Assembly: GCF_003023845.1 (NCBI RefSeq)
Contig: NZ_PYFT01000001.1
Location: 6,448,001 to 6,512,000, forward strand
Origin: Adhaeribacter arboris
GTDB taxonomy: Bacteria; Bacteroidota; Bacteroidia; Cytophagales; Hymenobacteraceae
Reading direction: 5' to 3'
Length of the DNA: 64,000 nucleotides
This document shows positions 1 through 7,857 of this stretch, piece after piece. Positions within the stretch are counted from its first letter, which is position 1; each line of letters begins with the position of its first letter. A program made the translations under genes and the position numbers. Below the pieces are notes generated by a model. The model had not been told where the DNA came from and searched no databases. It saw only the letters and a list, made by a program, of their open reading frames with translations.

Positions 1-4
1 ACTA

Positions 5-949
5 TCAGTAAGTTTTTTCAGGACTTATTTTTACTTGATTGGTTACTTTTTCTCCATTTACATTTAACGATTCAGATGTTTCAGCAAAAGCAGCATTTAC
101 TTTTTCCGGGCGAAGCAAAAGCAGCAAATCCGTTAATTTCTGTTTCAGCTCTTTGCGATGCACGATAAAATCGAGGAAACCATGATCCAGCACAAACTCT
201 GCCCGCTGAAAATCTTTAGGTAAATCTTTGCCAATGGTTTCTTTAATTACCCTTGGACCGGCAAATCCAATTAAGGCACCCGGTTCCGCTATGTTAAAAT
301 CGCCGAGCATCGCAAAAGAAGCCGTAACCCCACCCGTGGTAGGGTCCGTTAAAAGGGAAATGTACGGAATCTTAGCTTCGGAGAGTAAAGCTAACTTAGC
401 CGAAGTTTTAGCCATTTGCATTAAAGAATAACCAGCTTCCATCATGCGGGCGCCACCCGATTTAGAAATCATTAAAAACGGTATTTGGTGCTGACGGGCA
501 TAGTCGATTGCCCGGGAGATTTTTTCGCCGACTACCGAGCCCATGGAGCCGCCAATAAAACTAAAATCCATACAAGCTATTACCAGTTCCAGGTCATGTA
601 GTTTGCCGTGAGCCGTCCGGACAGCATCTTTTAAATGGGTCTTTTTTTGTGAAGCAGCAATGCGGTTAGGATAAGCCTGTGTATCCACAAACTCCAGCGG
701 ATCGGAAGAAGTTAAATTCGCATCGAGTTCTTTAAATTTATTTTCATCAAATAATATTTCAAAATATTCCTCTGAGTTAATTCGATCGTGGTAACCACAG
801 TTATTACACGTGTATAAATTGGCCTTATGCTCGGTGGTGTTGGTAACACGTTTACATTCCGGACATTTATACCAAAGGCCATCGGGTGTTTCTTTTTTCT
901 CTTCGGTAGGGGTTACTATTCCCTTCTCTACTCTTTTAAACCAAGCCAT
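5..949 (-). CDS. accD: Acetyl-CoA carboxylase carboxyltransferase subunit beta
   Basis: With AccA it forms the carboxyltransferase that moves the carboxyl group from biotin to acetyl-CoA, giving malonyl-CoA for fatty acid synthesis in the cytoplasm. The 314-residue product starts with a four-cysteine zinc ribbon (C29, C32, C48, C51), as in bacterial AccD. A crotonase-fold domain follows, with the glycine-rich stretches GGSMGSVVG and SGGARM that line the acyl-CoA site. Length is normal for the family and the stop codon lies at the very edge of the window. It stands alone: the next gene upstream is separated by about 380 bp that holds a strong hairpin. Identification is secure. Confidence 0.97.
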   Translation of the reverse strand: MAWFKRVEKGIVTPTEEKKETPDGLWYKCPECKRVTNTTEHKANLYTCNNCGYHDRINSEEYFEILFDENKFKELDANLTSSDPLEFVDTQAYPNRIAASQKKTHLKDAVRTAHGKLHDLELVIACMDFSFIGGSMGSVVGEKISRAIDYARQHQIPFLMISKSGGARMMEAGYSLMQMAKTSAKLALLSEAKIPYISLLTDPTTGGVTASFAMLGDFNIAEPGALIGFAGPRVIKETIGKDLPKDFQRAEFVLDHGFLDFIVHRKELKQKLTDLLLLLRPEKVNAAFAETSESLNVNGEKVTNQVKISPEKTY

Positions 950-1259
950 ATTTTTAGATTAACGGCGCTGATGCGCTCTTTACAAACGTATGCAATCTTT
1001 TTATCTGTACCGAATGTTGCAATAAATTTATAGTTTCTGGGGTAGTATTAGAATAATTATATATTCTGAAAACCAGAAAATTAGTGTGCAAATATAGCAG
1101 TTAATTTTACGGGTTAAAAACATTCCTGATTTGTTATAAGGGATTAGGATGGATAGCTAGATTGGGTATTGGTATTTCTGGTTTTACTATTTCAATTAAT
1201 GCCCCCTTCGGCGCTAATTTATAAATTTTGATAAATTAGCTTAAGTGGGTTTTATGATT

Positions 1260-1302
1260 AAAACCATCAGAGCCGACTACAATAGTCGGCTCTGATGGTT
1301 TT
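1260..1302 (-). terminator. Perfect 20-bp hairpin terminator
   Basis: Two perfectly complementary 20-base arms (1260-1279 and 1283-1302) flank a 3-base loop. Read on the minus strand, a T run follows, so it fits as the terminator of the cystathionine gamma-synthase-like gene ending at 1333. The rest of the gene-free stretch 950-1259 shows nothing else I can support beyond presumed accD promoter sequence. Confidence 0.85.
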
Positions 1303-1332
1303 AATGGAGTTTTATTTGGTTAAAGAAATTTT

Positions 1333-2471
1333 TTATGCTAAAGCCTGCTCTAAATCGGCGAGTAAATCTTCAATATCTTCAATACCCACGCTCAAGCGAA
1401 TAAGAGAATCGCTTAGACCCGCTTTTAAACGTTCTTCGCGTGGAATGCTGGCGTGCGTCATACTAGCCGGATGGCCGCAGAGGGATTCGACGCCGCCTAA
1501 AGATTCGGCTAAAGCAAAATAGTGGAATTTTTCTAAGGTTCGGATAGCATCCTGCATATTATTGCCTTTTAGCACAAAAGAAATCATGCCGCCAAAATCG
1601 CGCATCTGTTCCCGGGCTACGGAGTAGTTATTATGATCTTCCAATCCCGGCCAGAATACTTTTTCTACTTTGGGATGATTCTTTAGAAATTCTGCTACTG
1701 CCCGGCCGTTTTCGCAATGGCGCTGCATGCGCACGTGCAAGGTTTTTAATCCCCGCAGCAATAAAAAGCAATCTTGCGGCCCGGGTGTACCACCCGAAGC
1801 ATTCTGCATAAAGGTGAGACGTTGGGCCAATTCATCGTCCTTTACAATTAAAGCGCCCATTACCACATCCGAGTGCCCCCCATGTATTTAGTTAGGGAAT
1901 GCATTACTAAGTCAGCGCCTAAATCCAGGGGCGTTTGCAGGTAAGGAGTAGCAAAAGTATTATCTACCCCCAGTAAAACATTGTATTTTTTAGCAATTTG
2001 AGCTGTCGCGGCAATATCAATAATATTTAAAAGCGGATTCGTGGGGGTTTCTACCCAAATTAACTTTGTTTTTTCCGTTATATACTTTTCAATATTAGCG
2101 GCCTCACTCATGGAAATAAAATGAAACTTGATGCCGTAATTTTGAAATATCTTGGTAAATATCCGGTAGCTGCCGCCGTACAAATCGTTGGTAGCAATTA
2201 CTTCGTCGCCAGGGCTCAATAGTTTAATCAGAGCATCAATGGCCGCCATACCAGAGGCAAAGCACAAGCCGTGCTTCCCATTTTCTAAAGCGGCTAGGGC
2301 ATTTTGTAACTGAGTGCGGGTAGGATTATGCGTGCGCGAATATTCATAACCCTTGTGGTCGCCGGGCGATTTCTGCACGTAGGTAGAAGTTTGATAAATG
2401 GGCGTCATGATAGCGCCGGTACTGGGGTCGGGAAATACTCCCGCGTGTATGGTTTTAGTGCCGAATTTCAT
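1333..2471 (-). pseudogene. Cystathionine gamma-synthase/lyase-like PLP enzyme, broken by a 1-base frameshift
   Basis: Belongs to the Cys/Met metabolism PLP-dependent family (cystathionine gamma-synthase, gamma-lyase or O-succinylhomoserine sulfhydrylase), which works in methionine/cysteine interconversion in the cytoplasm. The N-terminal part starts MKFGTKTIHAG at 2471 and contains the PLP-site stretch HSLTKYMGG with the Schiff-base lysine. The reading frame then breaks at a run of six C (1876-1881; six G on the coding strand). Adding one base restores the family sequence GGHSDVVMGA and a 379-residue protein, normal for the family. The C-terminal part (stop at 1333) is intact. Either a sequencing undercall or a recent inactivation. 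Exact substrate cannot be decided from sequence. Confidence 0.85.
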
Positions 2472-2477
2472 AAGTGA

Positions 2478-2715
2478 GTTGCAAGTTACGGGTTGCAAGT
2501 TACAGGTTTTGCTCTTTAAAAGTTGCAAGAAGTTGCAAGTTGCCAGATTCAGGGAACAAGTTAAAACAGAATGCCGGACGCTCGTTTGCCTACTTCCTTT
2601 ATCATCTTTAAAAGATATTGATTCCGAAGTTCATTTAAGAGCATCCGGTCAAGTTTTATGCACGAATCAAACATTATTTACCCGCAACTAGTAACTTGCA
2701 ACCTGCAACCTGCCA
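2478..2715. repeat. Dispersed GTTGCAAG-type intergenic repeats in inverted arrangement
   Basis: Four copies of GTTGCAAG lie at 2478, 2492, 2522 and 2532 on the plus strand. The complementary form occurs at 2695-2702, with a one-base variant directly after it (2702-2709). They fill the spacer between two divergently transcribed genes and could pair into a large imperfect hairpin. Function unknown. The 5' extensions of both neighbouring reading frames are made of this repeat, which is why I chose the internal starts at 2471 and 2723. Confidence 0.6.
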
Positions 2716-2722
2716 CTTTCTA

Positions 2723-3430
2723 ATGTTAAAGCAACTTTTTCAAAAAAATCTGGGCACATTAATCGCCATGGCTTTACTTGCTGTGGGGCCCGTGTTAATT
2801 AGCTCTACCGTAGCCGTACTGCTCTACCAATACCAGGCTATTTTACAGCAATTAACTCTGGGGCAGATGGTGCTGTATTTTATGGTGGTATCGTTTACCA
2901 TGGCTTTTGCCTTAACTCCTACCACCTTTGTAGCCCTAGTAACGGGTTTTTATTTAGGTTGGCATGGTTTCCCGGGAGTAGTTATTTCGTACGGGGTAGC
3001 TTCCTTAATCGGGTACGGCCTAGCCCAGGTTATCGACCACGGCAAACTTCTCCGATTTATCAGTCATTTCGAAAAAGCGGCCGCTGTGATGGAAGAATTA
3101 AAGCACCAAAGCTGGAGCTTAATTATTTTAACCCGTATTTCTCCGGTTCTGCCTTTTGCCTTGATGACATTTGTATTGGCGATGATGAAAGTAGAAAAGC
3201 GTAAATTCTTTCTGGCTAGTATTGTGGGTATGCTGCCGCGAACTTTATTCTTTTTTTGGTTAGGCACCCAAGCTCAGGATATCATTGCCTTACTACAGAA
3301 CCCCAATACCGGTAAAAGCGGTCAGATTCTAATAATTACGTTGATTTTGGTTTCTTTATTGGGTTTATATGTTCTATTTAACCGAGCACTTAAAAAAGCG
3401 CTTACCAAAAGGGTAGCCGGAAAAATTTAA
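2723..3430 (+). CDS. TVP38/TMEM64 (DedA-like) family membrane protein
   Basis: Predicted inner-membrane protein of the TVP38/TMEM64/VTT-domain group, related to DedA proteins thought to move or flip phospholipid-type lipids. With the start at 2723 (MLKQLFQKNLG) it has 235 residues. There are hydrophobic segments near the N-terminus, at residues about 45-95, and in the C-terminal third. The family-typical region is FALTPTTFVALVTGFYLGW, followed by a loop containing SWSLIILTRISPVLPFALM, where the R/P-rich reentrant loop is expected. The longer in-frame start at 2696 is translated intergenic repeat and is unlikely. Transcribed away from the cystathionine gamma-synthase-like gene. The precise substrate is unknown. 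Confidence 0.85.
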   Translation: MLKQLFQKNLGTLIAMALLAVGPVLISSTVAVLLYQYQAILQQLTLGQMVLYFMVVSFTMAFALTPTTFVALVTGFYLGWHGFPGVVISYGVASLIGYGLAQVIDHGKLLRFISHFEKAAAVMEELKHQSWSLIILTRISPVLPFALMTFVLAMMKVEKRKFFLASIVGMLPRTLFFFWLGTQAQDIIALLQNPNTGKSGQILIITLILVSLLGLYVLFNRALKKALTKRVAGKI

Positions 3431-3449
3431 TAAAAATATGGCAGATAGC

Positions 3450-3481
3450 TTGCGTTTGAACAGACGGTTTATGTATCTTTG
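3450..3481 (+). promoter_or_regulatory. Bacteroidota-type promoter of tRNA-Arg
   Basis: TTG at 3450-3452 and TATCTTTG at 3474-3481 match the Bacteroidota -33/-7 elements (TTG, TAnnTTTG) with a 21-base spacer. The tRNA starts 20 bases downstream of the -7 box. This is inference from the consensus. Confidence 0.6.
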
Positions 3482-3501
3482 CCCACTCAAAACGAGAAAA
3501 T

Positions 3502-3574
3502 GGTCACGTAGCTCAACTGGATAGAGCATCTGACTACGAATCAGAAGGTTTGGGGTTCGACTCCCTACGCGACC
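3502..3574 (+). tRNA. tRNA-Arg (anticodon ACG)
   Basis: A full cloverleaf can be folded. Acceptor stem starts GGTCACG; D arm has GCTC...GAGC; the anticodon arm TCTGA-CTACGAA-TCAGA gives anticodon ACG; the T arm has the TTCGACT loop and discriminator A. The acceptor stem has one A-C mismatch (fifth pair). The gene is intact but its last 11 bases are part of the 14-bp duplicated core of the integrated element, so the 3' end may be supplied by that element. Confidence 0.95.
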
Positions 3575-3577
3575 ACT
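3564..3577 (+). repeat. attL core: 14-bp direct repeat at tRNA-Arg 3' end
   Basis: CCTACGCGACCACT at 3564-3577 recurs exactly at 42222-42235, beside a tyrosine integrase gene. Identical copies of a tRNA 3' end bounding an integrase gene are the classic footprint of site-specific integration. Confidence 0.85.
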
Positions 3578-3578
3578 G

Positions 3579-3612
3579 AAAAGCCCTTAGAAATTTTTCT
3601 AAGGGCTTTTTC
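3579..3612 (+). terminator. tRNA-Arg terminator at left junction
   Basis: The inverted repeat AAAGCCCTTAGAAA/CTAAGGGCTTT is followed by T residues directly after the tRNA. A similar but not identical hairpin follows attR at 42237-42270. The right one is probably the original chromosomal terminator and this one came with the element. Confidence 0.8.
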
Positions 3613-3620
3613 ATTTTACC

Positions 3621-3640
3621 GGGTGCAGTAATGGGTGCAG
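3621..3640 (+). repeat. Paired GGGTGCAG motifs, left end of element
   Basis: GGGTGCAG at 3621-3628 and 3633-3640, 4 bases apart. The same motif pair occurs near the right end at 42085-42105. Candidate arm-type binding sites for the integrase. Confidence 0.55.
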
Positions 3641-4054
3641 ATCTATACTTTAATTTTATATAAATACCCATACTTTCTTAAAAACGAAATGGCCGTAATT
3701 ATTTTCGTATTAAACGAAAGGTGATACTTTCTTTTAAACTTCAACCTCAATACTGCTAGTTGCCGAAACTAGTGCAAACTAGATTGAATAATTAGCATTC
3801 CTTCTTTTATTTAATATTTCTCTTCTTTTATAAGCTATTCGACAATACTAATAGATTCTAATAATATTAAATAATAAATATTTCAATAGTATTTTATTAC
3901 TTTGCTAAATAGTCAATAATTGTCACCTACTAAATGCTATTAAGTTTAATTTGCATATTTTACAATGATTTGATATTGCTGTTTTGCACTTAACTTTCAA
4001 TATATATACATAAGTATATATTATTATATAATTATTTACGTTTATAATTTATAA
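3641..4054. other. AT-rich gene-free stretch
   Basis: About 410 bp of very AT-rich sequence between the left junction and the methyltransferase gene. It must hold that gene's promoter, but the AT-richness makes any single box call unreliable. No RNA gene or repeat family recognised. Confidence 0.5.
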
Positions 4055-6388
4055 ATGAAGGACTTAAGAAATATCTTAACCTGGAAGCAAGATTTTGGAC
4101 TTCTCCCAATTCATCTTTACCCGAATCAAATTGAAAACAATTGCTTCATTATGCTTAATGGAGGGTATGGAGATTTTTGCCTTAAAACAGAAGGATCAGA
4201 CAATAGCTCAATTGATTTTAATTCATTATCCTGGTCTAGCAATACTAAAAATTTTATTGTAATAGGAGATGAAAACGTAAATATTTATAACTGGCAAACT
4301 GACAATCCAGAAATCATAGCAAAAAATAGGGTAGAAAAGAATTTTGAAAAATTTTACAAATATTTAGTTGACAAAAGTTTTAAGTCAAGTAAAGATGTTG
4401 TGCCTTTTGTGATAGATATATTTAAGCAATTTAGGAATTTAACCCAAGAGAAGAATAATGCTGTAGAAGCATTAAATCTATTATTTATTCTTTTAACAAG
4501 TCTTAAAGAGGATATTTCCAACTTTGATTTTAGTAGTTGGGGGTTATCAGAAGTTGAAATTCCATCAAATTTTGATTTATATACCGAAAGATTGAAAAAT
4601 GGGATTTCAGGTATCAAACCAGAATTAGATTTAATTATAAGGCATTCAGCTGGAGCTCTTTTTCAAGAAGCACAAAAAGAAGTACTATTTTTTGATAGGC
4701 AAATTGATTTATGGGGTACATTTTCAAGTAAAATGACTTCTAAATATGTACTTTACTCAAGTATTCATTACACTCCACCTTATTTATCCCGAACTATAGT
4801 TGAAAATGCATTAAAGCAAATAGATTTAAGTCAATCATTCCTCAAAATATTTGATCCCGCTTGTGGCTCTTCTGAATTTTTGATAGAAGCTTTAAAGCAA
4901 CTGCATGAGAAAAGGTACTTGGGCAATGTTATAATTATTGGTTGGGATGTATCTCAAACTGCTATAGATACTTCAAATTTTTTACTGAGTTATGAGAAAA
5001 GAACCGTTTGGAAAGAAAAATTAAATTTTGAAATCAAGCTTGTCACAGATTCTTTGAAAGAAGAATGGAGCAATGATTACGATTTACTTTTAATGAATCC
5101 TCCTTTTGTCTCTTGGGAACAAATGGATAAAGATTCTAGAGAAGCAGTTAGAGGCATTTTTAAAACTAAATTAGAAGGTAGGCCCAACCAAGCAAGTGCA
5201 TTTTTTTATAAATCAGTACAATCTTTAAATAGTGTGGGCGTAATTGGATGTGTTATCCCATCATCCTTACTGACTTTAGATGCATATCAAAATTTAAGGA
5301 ATGAAGTATCTGATCAATTAGAAATTACATTAATTGGGAAATTAGGTAATTTTGTTTTTGAAGACGCTTTAACTGATGTAAGTTTCATCATAGGACACAA
5401 ACCTAAGACCAACATTATTCCCCTTATTTTATGGACAAGAAATGAAAAGGGAATTCCTCAGAATGCCTTACGTGATCTAAGAAAAATGAGTTATTCTGAA
5501 GAATTTAAAATAGTTGAAAAAGATTATAGCGTATACACTCCGTTATCATTTCCCATAACAAAAGAAAACTGGAAGCCGATTTCATTTCAGGAAAATGAAT
5601 TATTTAAAAGAATTGAAAGGTTTGTAATTGAGCAACAGCTAGTAAGAGTCCAAGAGATTTTCAATGTCCAACAAGGAATAAGAACAGGTAATAATGCAGC
5701 TTTTAAAATTTCAGAAGCCGAGTACAATAACCTTCCAAATCTAGAACAAGCATTTTTTAGACCAGCTATAGATAATGATTCAATTAAACGTGGGCAGATC
5801 CAAAGTGTAAATTATGTATGGTATCCATATAATGAAGAAGGGATTATAATTGATAGTGAAGAAGATTTAATTAATAAGGTGCCTATCTTTTATGAAAAAA
5901 TGCTTAGAGATTTTAAAATTAGTTTAACTAATCGAGCTCGGAAAGATGAATCTACATGGTGGCACTTAAGTGAACACAGGGCATGGTTACGTAAGAAACA
6001 ACCGAGATTGGTTTCAACAGAATTTGGGAAATCTGATTCCTTCGCTTTTGATAAAGATGGACACTTTGCTATTGAAAGAGGCAATGCTTGGCTTCCAAAA
6101 AAAGATTTTAAACAACTTGATACATATTACTTTTATCTTGCTTTTTTTTCAAGTCCCTTTTTTGATAAGTTATTATCAATATATTCTAAACAACTTTTAT
6201 CAGGCTGGGATTTAGGGAAAAAGTATACAAAAGAAATACCCATTCCTAATGCTCATTCGAAAGAAATCAGGTATTCCCAAGCCTATGAACAACTGGTTGA
6301 TATAGGGAAAGAACTTTCAGAAGGAGAGTACTATTTAAGGGCGACAACTGATAGTATATTACTCAAGTATATATATCCTGAAATATAG
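4055..6388 (+). CDS. N6-adenine DNA methyltransferase-like protein (Eco57I/type IIG-like)
   Basis: The 777-residue product carries SAM-binding motif I (FDPACGSSEF, from about residue 267) and catalytic motif IV (LLLMNPPF, about residue 345), the signature of N6-adenine DNA methyltransferases. The YTPPYL motif typical of the group comes just before motif I. The C-terminal 350 residues resemble a target-recognition domain. The N-terminal 230 residues are unrecognised and I see no clear PD-(D/E)xK nuclease motif there, so I cannot say it cuts DNA. The next gene starts 10 bp downstream on the same strand, so the two are probably one operon. Both are much more AT-rich than the rest of the window, suggesting recent import. 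A defence role is inference. Confidence 0.8.
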   Translation: MKDLRNILTWKQDFGLLPIHLYPNQIENNCFIMLNGGYGDFCLKTEGSDNSSIDFNSLSWSSNTKNFIVIGDENVNIYNWQTDNPEIIAKNRVEKNFEKFYKYLVDKSFKSSKDVVPFVIDIFKQFRNLTQEKNNAVEALNLLFILLTSLKEDISNFDFSSWGLSEVEIPSNFDLYTERLKNGISGIKPELDLIIRHSAGALFQEAQKEVLFFDRQIDLWGTFSSKMTSKYVLYSSIHYTPPYLSRTIVENALKQIDLSQSFLKIFDPACGSSEFLIEALKQLHEKRYLGNVIIIGWDVSQTAIDTSNFLLSYEKRTVWKEKLNFEIKLVTDSLKEEWSNDYDLLLMNPPFVSWEQMDKDSREAVRGIFKTKLEGRPNQASAFFYKSVQSLNSVGVIGCVIPSSLLTLDAYQNLRNEVSDQLEITLIGKLGNFVFEDALTDVSFIIGHKPKTNIIPLILWTRNEKGIPQNALRDLRKMSYSEEFKIVEKDYSVYTPLSFPITKENWKPISFQENELFKRIERFVIEQQLVRVQEIFNVQQGIRTGNNAAFKISEAEYNNLPNLEQAFFRPAIDNDSIKRGQIQSVNYVWYPYNEEGIIIDSEEDLINKVPIFYEKMLRDFKISLTNRARKDESTWWHLSEHRAWLRKKQPRLVSTEFGKSDSFAFDKDGHFAIERGNAWLPKKDFKQLDTYYFYLAFFSSPFFDKLLSIYSKQLLSGWDLGKKYTKEIPIPNAHSKEIRYSQAYEQLVDIGKELSEGEYYLRATTDSILLKYIYPEI

Positions 6389-6397
6389 ATTTAATCT

Positions 6398-7021
6398 ATG
6401 ATTAACCCTAAAAAAGTTATAGAGGAAATTGCTAAATCATGCAGGCACTATTTTCTAGAATCTACATTTTATTTTCACCACAATAATTATTTTAGATATT
6501 ATATTACTGGTAATAGGATTTCAAAAGCTATAAATAACTACAATGGTGTACAAGAACAGATTGATGTTATTAAATGGTTTGGAGATTTTTGGCTCTATAT
6601 ACATATTAGATTTGAAAAACCTTTTAAAGAATATAATACATTTATCACAATTTCTGTCTTCCAAGGAGAAGAAAATGATGATTACAAAGTTCAGCTATTT
6701 AGAGCAGAATGGGATAATTACGAAAACGAAGAGAATCATCCACAGCCACACTGGCATATTTTATCAAACCAGAGACTTGAAAGGTCATTTGATGAACTTA
6801 TTGATTTATTTGATCTTGACAAAGAGGACAGTTTTGGAGCTGAAATAAAGGAAGAAAAGTTAAAGGGTATTGATATAAAAAAAATTCATTTTTCAATGAA
6901 TGGACATTGGGCTACAAATGGTAGTCATGTTCATAGAATTAATGATGAAGCAACAATTGTAAACTGGTTCAAAGGCTTATTAGGTCATATTAAACTACAG
7001 TTAGAATATGCGATAAGATAA
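6398..7021 (+). CDS. Hypothetical protein, partner of the methyltransferase-like gene
   Basis: A 207-residue protein of a family I do not recognise. It starts 10 bp after the methyltransferase-like gene and shares its strongly AT-rich composition, so co-transcription is likely. Visible features: no signal peptide or membrane segment, a stretch HPQPHWHI near residue 120, HWATNGSHVHR near residue 170, and many aromatic residues. Clustered histidines might bind metal, but that is speculation. Possible roles include nuclease, inhibitor or specificity partner of the methyltransferase-like protein. No function is assigned. Confidence 0.75.
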   Translation: MINPKKVIEEIAKSCRHYFLESTFYFHHNNYFRYYITGNRISKAINNYNGVQEQIDVIKWFGDFWLYIHIRFEKPFKEYNTFITISVFQGEENDDYKVQLFRAEWDNYENEENHPQPHWHILSNQRLERSFDELIDLFDLDKEDSFGAEIKEEKLKGIDIKKIHFSMNGHWATNGSHVHRINDEATIVNWFKGLLGHIKLQLEYAIR

Positions 7022-7167
7022 ATATATATAAAGCTTTTCTGTTCAGATGCTAAATACAGCCAAGTTCATTGTTTAATTTTTCCCTTTTACAAGTTGTTCT
7101 AGGTTATATTTAATACTATGTTGATAATTGTTTATGCTTTATTTAAAAGAAATATACCTGTTACTTT

Positions 7168-7205
7168 CCTTCAGAAATGGTCAGTTCCTTCAGAAATGGT
7201 CAGTT
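7168..7205. repeat. 19-bp perfect tandem duplication at the resolvase 3' end
   Basis: Two exact 19-base units (7168-7186 and 7187-7205) cover the last codons and stop of the resolvase gene. The second copy extends the C-terminus slightly. Probably a local slippage or recombination scar. Confidence 0.8.
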
Positions 7206-7752
7206 GCAGATAGCGATAGCAGGTCGCTCGGGAAATACCCAAGATTCTGGCAATTTCTTCGACCCGCTTACCTGATGCCACAAGCACTGTTGCTGATTTA
7301 GCTTTTTCCATCGCTTCATGCGTTAAACCAGCGGATCTCCCCCCTTTCCGGCCGCGTGCCCTAGCAGCCACTAAGCCAGCTTTGGTTCTTTCCTTAATAA
7401 TCTCCCGCTCAAACTCCGCTAGGGAAGCAAAGATGTTAAAGGTAAATCGACCGGTGGAAGTAGCCGTATTAATCCCATCCTGTAAACTCACAAAGTCTAT
7501 TCCCCTTTTTTGAAACTCGGCGACCAGGTCAATCAAGTCCCGCAAGGATCTACCTAGCCGATCCAGCTTCCATACTACCACGGTATCTCCGGACCGGAGT
7601 TGACTCAGCAGTTTCTCCAGTTCCGGCCGTTCTTTGTTTTTACCGGATTTCTTTTCCTGGAAGACCAGCTCACATCCTTGGTTGGTGAGAGCATCTAATT
7701 GCAATTCTAATTTTTGGTCCTGGGTGCTCACCCGAGCGTAACCGATTTTCAT
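7171..7752 (-). CDS. Serine recombinase, resolvase/invertase family
   Basis: The 193-residue protein begins with YARVSTQDQ, containing the catalytic serine of small serine recombinases. It continues with the family motifs KLDRLGRSLRDL and FASLAEFEREIIKERTKAGL. The C-terminus has a helix-turn-helix (VEEIARILGISRATCYRY). Size fits Tn3-type resolvases and invertases. The upstream spacer carries a 12-bp inverted repeat that may be part of its recombination site. It lies divergent to, and 106 bp from, the left end of an IS1182-like element, but nothing shows that it belongs to that IS. A decayed relative lies at 55185-55603, outside the integrated element. Confidence 0.92.
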   Translation of the reverse strand: MKIGYARVSTQDQKLELQLDALTNQGCELVFQEKKSGKNKERPELEKLLSQLRSGDTVVVWKLDRLGRSLRDLIDLVAEFQKRGIDFVSLQDGINTATSTGRFTFNIFASLAEFEREIIKERTKAGLVAARARGRKGGRSAGLTHEAMEKAKSATVLVASGKRVEEIARILGISRATCYRYLQLTISEGTDHF

Positions 7753-7767
7753 CTTTGTCTCACGAAT

Positions 7768-7823
7768 ACCATCTCAAATATACAAAATTCTTTTTGATTG
7801 GTGAGATGGTCATTTGAGATGGT
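7768..7823. promoter_or_regulatory. Inverted repeat upstream of resolvase, candidate res/operator site
   Basis: ACCATCTCAAAT (7768-7779) and its exact complement ATTTGAGATGGT (7812-7823) are separated by 32 bases. An extra direct copy of GAGATGGT lies in between. Paired sub-sites beside a serine recombinase gene are typical of resolvase crossover or regulatory sites; this is inference from position and symmetry. Confidence 0.5.
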
Positions 7824-7857
7824 TTTTAGCGGAAAAAAGCGTCTTTTCAGAGGCTCT

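Noticed and set aside
2398-2691. Plus-strand frame of 97 codons between the cystathionine gene and the TVP38 gene
   Set aside because: It is antisense to the 5' end of the cystathionine gene and runs through the repeat-filled spacer; no family or ribosome site.
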